A DNA stretch of 64,000 nucleotides, from the NCBI RefSeq assembly GCF_963082655.1, contig NC_081554.1:99149273-99213272 (forward strand). The letters run 5' to 3'. A program made the position numbers and the translations under genes. Positions 59,155 to 64,000 of this stretch are shown one piece after another (position 1 is the first letter of the stretch; each line of letters opens with the position of its first letter). The notes beneath the pieces are model-generated. The model saw nothing but the letters and a program-made list of their open reading frames with translations. It searched no databases and was not told where the DNA came from. The stretch is from Stomoxys calcitrans. Lineage: Eukaryota; Arthropoda; Insecta; Diptera; Muscidae.

Positions 59155-59452
59155 CAATACAACAAATACAAATTTGCCCATGAACAATCCATTAAGGAAC
59201 AGGGGCAAACTTCTCACATATCGATGAATGCTGCCCGATTCAAGTTTAAGATCAATGGTAAGGTGCCTTCTTTTCATAGCTGACTTCGAGCGGCGTGCCG
59301 TAGAGCAACACCTCTTTGGGGAGAAGTTTTAACATGGCAAAGTACCTCATAAATGTCGCCAGCATTAGGAGGGGACAACCACCGCTGGAAGTTTGTGAAT
59401 GTTCCCACCCGGATTCGAACCCAGGCGTACAGCGCCTGCGCCACGGTGGCCT
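59155..59452 (-). mobile_element. tRNA-derived SINE (family A), full-length
   Basis: On the minus strand: head 'GGCCACCGTGGCGCAGGCGC', B box 'GGGTTCGAATCCGGG', body ('CCTAATGCTGGCGACATTTA') and tail 'ATGGGCAAATTTGTATTTG'. It corresponds throughout to the plus-strand copy at 30642-30945. Confidence 0.78.
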
Positions 59453-59647
59453 GCATTTGGCAAGTACACGATCCATTGTATACGTTGGGAGCTTTGGAAC
59501 TCTTAAACTTACAAAAAGAGAGGTTACCCATTCCATTCGAACTGCTGCACCGAAACGTTAGGTATTCCATTTAGATAAAGGGCTCGCTTTCTTTTTGAGG
59601 GCGAGTGTTTGATTCGTTTTAAATGAATGTCTGATGTATATATTTTT

Positions 59648-60438
59648 ATACCCTCCACCATAGGATGGGGGCATACTAATTTCGTCATTCTGTTTGTAAC
59701 TCCTCGAAATATTCGTCTAAGACCCCATAAAGTATATATATTCTTGATCGTCATGACATTATAAATAAGTCAATCTAGTCATGTCCGTCCGTCCGTTTGT
59801 CTGTCGAAAGCACGCTAACTTTCGAAGGAGTAAAGCTATCCGCTGGAAATTTTGCACAAATTCTTCTTGTTAGTGTAGGTTGGTTGGGATTGTAAATGGG
59901 CCATATCGGTCCATGTTTTGATATAGCCGCCATATAAGCCGATCTGGAATCTTGACTTCTTGAAACACTGGAGAACGCAATATTTATCCGATTTGGCTGA
60001 AATTCTGCACGATGTGTTTTGTTATAATTTCCAACAACTGTGCCAATTATGGTTCAAATCGGTCTATAACCTGATATAGCTGCCATATACACCAATATGG
60101 GATCTTGACTTCTTGAGCCTCTAAAGGGCGCAGGTGCTACCCGATATGGTTGAAATTTTGACAACGGTTTCTTCCATGACCTCCAACATAAGTGTCTAAT
60201 ATGGTTTGAATCGGTCTTTAGCCTGATACAGCTCCCCTATAAACTGATCTCCCTATTTTAATTCTTGAGCCCCTAAAAGGCCCAATTCTTATTCGATTTG
60301 GCTGAAATTACTTCTACTGTGGTCTATAAAATTCAATTATCAAAGCAATTCTTTTGTTTATTTAAAAAGACAAATGCGATCCATGGTGGAGGGTATATAA
60401 GATTCGGCTCGACCGAACTTTGCACGCTTTTACTTGTT
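59648..60438 (+). repeat. Helentron/DINE-1-like repeat, copy O (full length, few units)
   Basis: Starts 'taccctccaccataggatgg', with the CCGT tract, 'tttcgaaggagtaaagctat' and about two to three internal units. It ends 'ccatggtggagggtatataa', hairpin 'ttcggctcgaccgaa' (one arm changed on each side) and 'cttttacttgtt'. Confidence 0.86.
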
Positions 60439-63400
60439 AAATTTTCAGTAGAGATTCTCACAAAAATTACCATGACAAAACTTCGCTGAAAAGGTGGTTT
60501 CAACCTTTTGTCGACGCCCACATAAAATCATGGCAATTTCGAATGTCATAACAAGTTCTTAGTTAATAAATGCTCTTTTTCGTGGCTATTGTCCCTGCTC
60601 GCATTTATTTATGGGACTGCAAAAATTGGCATCATTTATAATTTCAATTTTGCGTACATCAGGGTTAATGGGAACTTTTACTTTGGCAATGGCATAAACA
60701 ATTGAAATCATGAGCGATATTTCGCCTATTTATTAAAAGGCATTTGTCATGGATATGTTAAGCGAATATTATTGACATGTATGAGCATTTCATTTCACTT
60801 AGTTTCAAATAAATGCTATTTACATATAGGGAAAACGATTTCCCCTTGATTTGAAAATGTATAATTTTTTGCAGTTTATGTTCCTTGCATCTAGCACCAC
60901 ATTTGAATGTAATGGTGAACTATCGTCCCAGCGAAATACAGTTTTAATTAAAATTGGGTTGGTATTTTCGTCATTTGTATTTCTGATCTCTGTGGATTTT
61001 GACTTTTTGCAATTTGCCCATCAGCAACCAGTCAGTAGCAGTTGCATCATCATTATTGGGGGTTTTCCGTTTTTAATTAATGTGTGATTGAGTGGCATTT
61101 CGACTGGTTTTTATATCTTCAATGCGTTGTAGTTGAACTGATCAATTGAATCGATTTCTTTGTGCCATGTTAGCTAGTTCGCTAGTGGCTATCCAAGTCA
61201 GCGAATTAGCAAAATGTATCCAAAATATTAAACAGCACACAGTCATTGGCATCAATCGGGATGTCCCCACGATTGCTTTCTAGATTGTTGCAGCCAATCA
61301 TATGGTGGTTCGCCATACTGAACCTCACTCCCATTGATTGAGTTGAGTTGCCATAGTGGAAACATATTTAGAAATTTCATTAGTTTGTAGAATTAATCAC
61401 CCATTATGTGTTTCCTGCTATGAGAAATGAGAAAAAGAACTACCATTGCTTGTCCACATCACAAGTTTATATCGCTGACGGTATGGGTGTGTAATAAAAG
61501 CCCTCACGGAATGATGTGTTGTTTTGGTTAGTAAAAATTCTTGTATGCTTTTTGTTTACTTATTTAACATTTACATGGTCCTTTGCTAATATCACCCTTT
61601 AGCGTTTCGAGTACAACGTCCATCCATATTTGCCATGTCACCGATTCCCTGCGAGCATTTTGTTTTCATCATATGCTGCCATACTATGAAATGTCGCTTT
61701 TTTAGAATCAAAGGAAACAAAAGAGAAGACAGCGCGGAGAGAGAGTTTTCAACTCTTTATTGGGTAGACAGAGTACTTAAAGGTATTGAATAAATGCCAA
61801 AATATACAAACTATTTAAAAAATTTGTTATGAAAAGGAGTTGCTGCTGTTATTCAAATGTCAGGGATTGTCTAAAAATGTCGTGAGTGGCGTAAACATTC
61901 TAAGAAGGTTCGACTCATTTAAATCAATATTTTACTATCTTTGCATAAAGGCATCTACAATAGAGGTGTAGATATAATTACCTATCTTCCTTGGAAAAAA
62001 TAAATAAATTCCAAAAATGCGTTATTGACAAACTTTGAGGCTATAAACTGTCGAGTTTTGCAGTGCTAGTATGTAGTAGCTGTTAGACCTACAACTTGAT
62101 ATGGTGTTGTGGCCTAGTGGATAATATTTTAAAAATCCTCCAACTTTGCAATACCAGGCGATGGTCAGTCCTAGGGAGATCAATAAACCGGCATTTTTCT
62201 AACACCGGGTTTCGAACTATTCGAAAAATGGAATTTTTGAAAAATAAGTTTCAAGTTTTTGTGATTTTTTAGATTTTTACAAAAACCCGATCGGAAGGTT
62301 ATTTCTTACAAAAGAAATCCCCCACTTTATATATTTCAGATGATTTAAAAAATCGAATTGCATGTCCTTTTTTTGTATCTGACAGCATTGATTTACGAGT
62401 AACATATGTCATATGGTCCAATCAAGACTCAACATTGCTCGATTTGATCAACTGATATATATGTTAAAACCGTTTCAAAATTGACTATTTTTAGACAAAA
62501 AACTTATTTTTCCTCAATTTTTTTTTCTGATTTTAACCCAAAAATATAATTCATGTTCGAAAAATTTCCGCACATATTGCACTAGTACTCTGAAATACAT
62601 TTCCAAATATGTATAATGCATGTAAAAAAGGTGTAGCGTTCTACCCCTAATTTTATTTGCTAACCTCAAGTGAAAATTTCCTCTGGAGTGTCTACAAATC
62701 TTATAGGCCGACCTCGTGTTTTGTGATTTGCAAAGATGTTTGTAAACCGATTTTTAACTTAGAAACAGAGTCGGATTGGTTTTCAAATAAGCATAAGCAT
62801 ATCATATTTTGGCATCCAATACTTCAGTCAAACGTTAAGCGGTCTTGTATCCTTTTCAACGACGTAAAAATTGTTCAATCTTTTCACAAATAGTCCCACA
62901 ATTTCAAAAATACCTAATGACTCATAAACTGTTAGAGATATTCTAGACAGCATGTTTTTTGTAGGGTTTTACGAGCTCTTTTTTTTAAATCCAGCCGACC
63001 GGCCCATAAATTATTGTTTGGCAAGCAATTCAAAATTTGAAATGCTCGAGGTGACCAACATTCAAGCACCTTGGATCAGCCTCTGGAACCGCTAGGGTCC
63101 TCAAATTTTGTATTCTTATTGGAACCAACCTCAAAATAAACTATGTATAAACTATAAAACACGAGGAAATCGACAAGCTAAGCCATTTCCCACCACTTTC
63201 TGCCATCTTTGGAAATGTTTGCTAAAAGTCAAAATTGATTCGCAATACTGACATCTCCGTGGTTTATTTAACGTAACAACTTAAATACATTTGTGAAATA
63301 AATTTATCGGGATGCTATATTCGTTGCGATTGGGATAAATTAATGATCTGATTGCTATTATTTAAATTTTGCAATTTTGTCGACAATATCGGTAGAAAAA

Positions 63401-64000
63401 CTATCAACCAATATTCAGCCAACAAAAATAAAAACAAAAATAGTATCGATAGGACAATCGATATTTTGCCAGCTCTTAGCTAGTCCCCTTTGAGAAGTAT
63501 ACAGATTGACTTCGAATAACTTCCCGAAACGATTTAGCTATGTCCGGACTTATCGTTAATCTCTTATTGGCTTTTAAGGCTGTAGAAGCCACAATTTTGG
63601 TCCGATCTTTACAAAATTTAGCTTGAGATATTTTGTTTGACGTCTCAGTAACACTGCAGTAGCCACAACTTATTGTTGTTGTTGACATAAAATTCTAGGA
63701 TTCTCCTTTTTATTTTTAGTTTAAAGTGAATATTAAATTACATTCAGTTTCAAATTTAAAATGGAGCCTTAGACATTTACTTTTTCTTATAAAATTAGGA
63801 TTTGTGAAAAAAGCATGCTTGAAAGCATGAAACTAACAAAAGTGAAAAAATGTCAGAAAAAAAATAAATTTTAGTTTCATTTGCAGTCGCAATCGTTGAC
63901 AAAGTAGAACACCAAAATGCTTAAAAGGAATAAACAAAGGTTTTTTGTTGCACTTTTCACAACATTCAAACGGTGAGAGAGGCCATTTGGGCGTTCATGC
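60439..64000. other. intron-like tract to window end
   Basis: Mostly unique AT-rich sequence. A dispersed-repeat fragment at 62205-62420 matches 25540-25740. A tRNA-A-box-like 'gtggcctagtggataa' at about 62108 lacks a good B box. No exon, RNA gene or intact transposon seen. Confidence 0.4.
62205..62420 (+). repeat. dispersed repeat fragment shared with 25540-25740
   Basis: See the partner fragment at 25540-25740: the same word order ('gtttcgaactattcgaaaaa' ... 'tgcatgtccttttttt' ... 'cattgattta') with moderate divergence. Confidence 0.4.

Noticed and set aside
60850..61087. Acceptor-like 'ttttttgcag' followed by an open frame
   Set aside because: No matching donor in frame at a plausible distance and no recognisable peptide, so not called as an exon.
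62095..62190. tRNA-like 'gtggcctagtggataa'
   Set aside because: The A-box-like part is good, but the B box and arms are not formed.

Overview
The window looks like AT-rich genomic DNA of a higher fly (Diptera, probably a calyptrate/muscoid fly). The reasons are spliced coding exons with fly-like immunoglobulin cell-adhesion sequence, long introns, and a dense load of Tc1/mariner, non-LTR, Penelope, tRNA-SINE and Helentron-like repeats. No prokaryotic features, rRNA or CRISPR array are visible.

The only host gene supported with confidence is a plus-strand gene. Two of its exons lie at 2288-2548 and 8710-8906. They join in frame and encode parts of two consecutive Ig domains resembling the echinoid / friend-of-echinoid adhesion proteins. 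The exon after 8906 is not seen, so most or all of the remaining 55 kb may be intron of this gene, possibly with a nested gene. A weak candidate for a second transcript is a start exon at 38394-38427 plus a 40-nt microexon at 39444-39483, which are phase-compatible.

Nearly everything else recognisable is mobile DNA. (1) The most abundant family, about 15 copies or fragments on both strands (for example 19671-21407, 22295-23956, 28423-29384, 59648-60438), has subterminal inverted repeats, a GC-rich hairpin close to one end, a CCGT microsatellite and tandem 153-bp internal units. This is the architecture of Helentron-associated INE (DINE-1-like) elements. (2) A non-LTR retrotransposon at 31064-35543 is apparently intact, with both ORFs open, and sits inside a tRNA-derived SINE. 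(3) A complete Tc1-like transposon at 53695-55334 has an intact DD34E transposase, perfect 27-bp terminal repeats, and internal copies of 20 bp of the same motif. (4) A 5'-truncated Penelope-like element at about 52195-53640 retains the end of the RT and a GIY-YIG domain. (5) Two older Tc1-like relics lie at 9867-12866 and 19102-19520. (6) Three short elements flanked by TA lie at 12999-13234, 46678-47284 and 56418-56649. (7) Two tRNA-derived SINE families are present. (8) Fragments of an RNase H-bearing non-LTR family lie at 3780, 6815, 7229, 43185, 56652 and 57030.

Several nested insertions can be read directly, and they order events in time: SINE within minisatellite repeat within Tc1 relic (9867-12866), LINE within SINE (31028-35690), TA element within Helentron-like repeat (46190-47420), and Tc1 immediately beside the Penelope tail (53695). 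Tracts between these are AT-rich, intron-like sequence in which I see no gene. All identifications come from reading the sequence. No database search was run.
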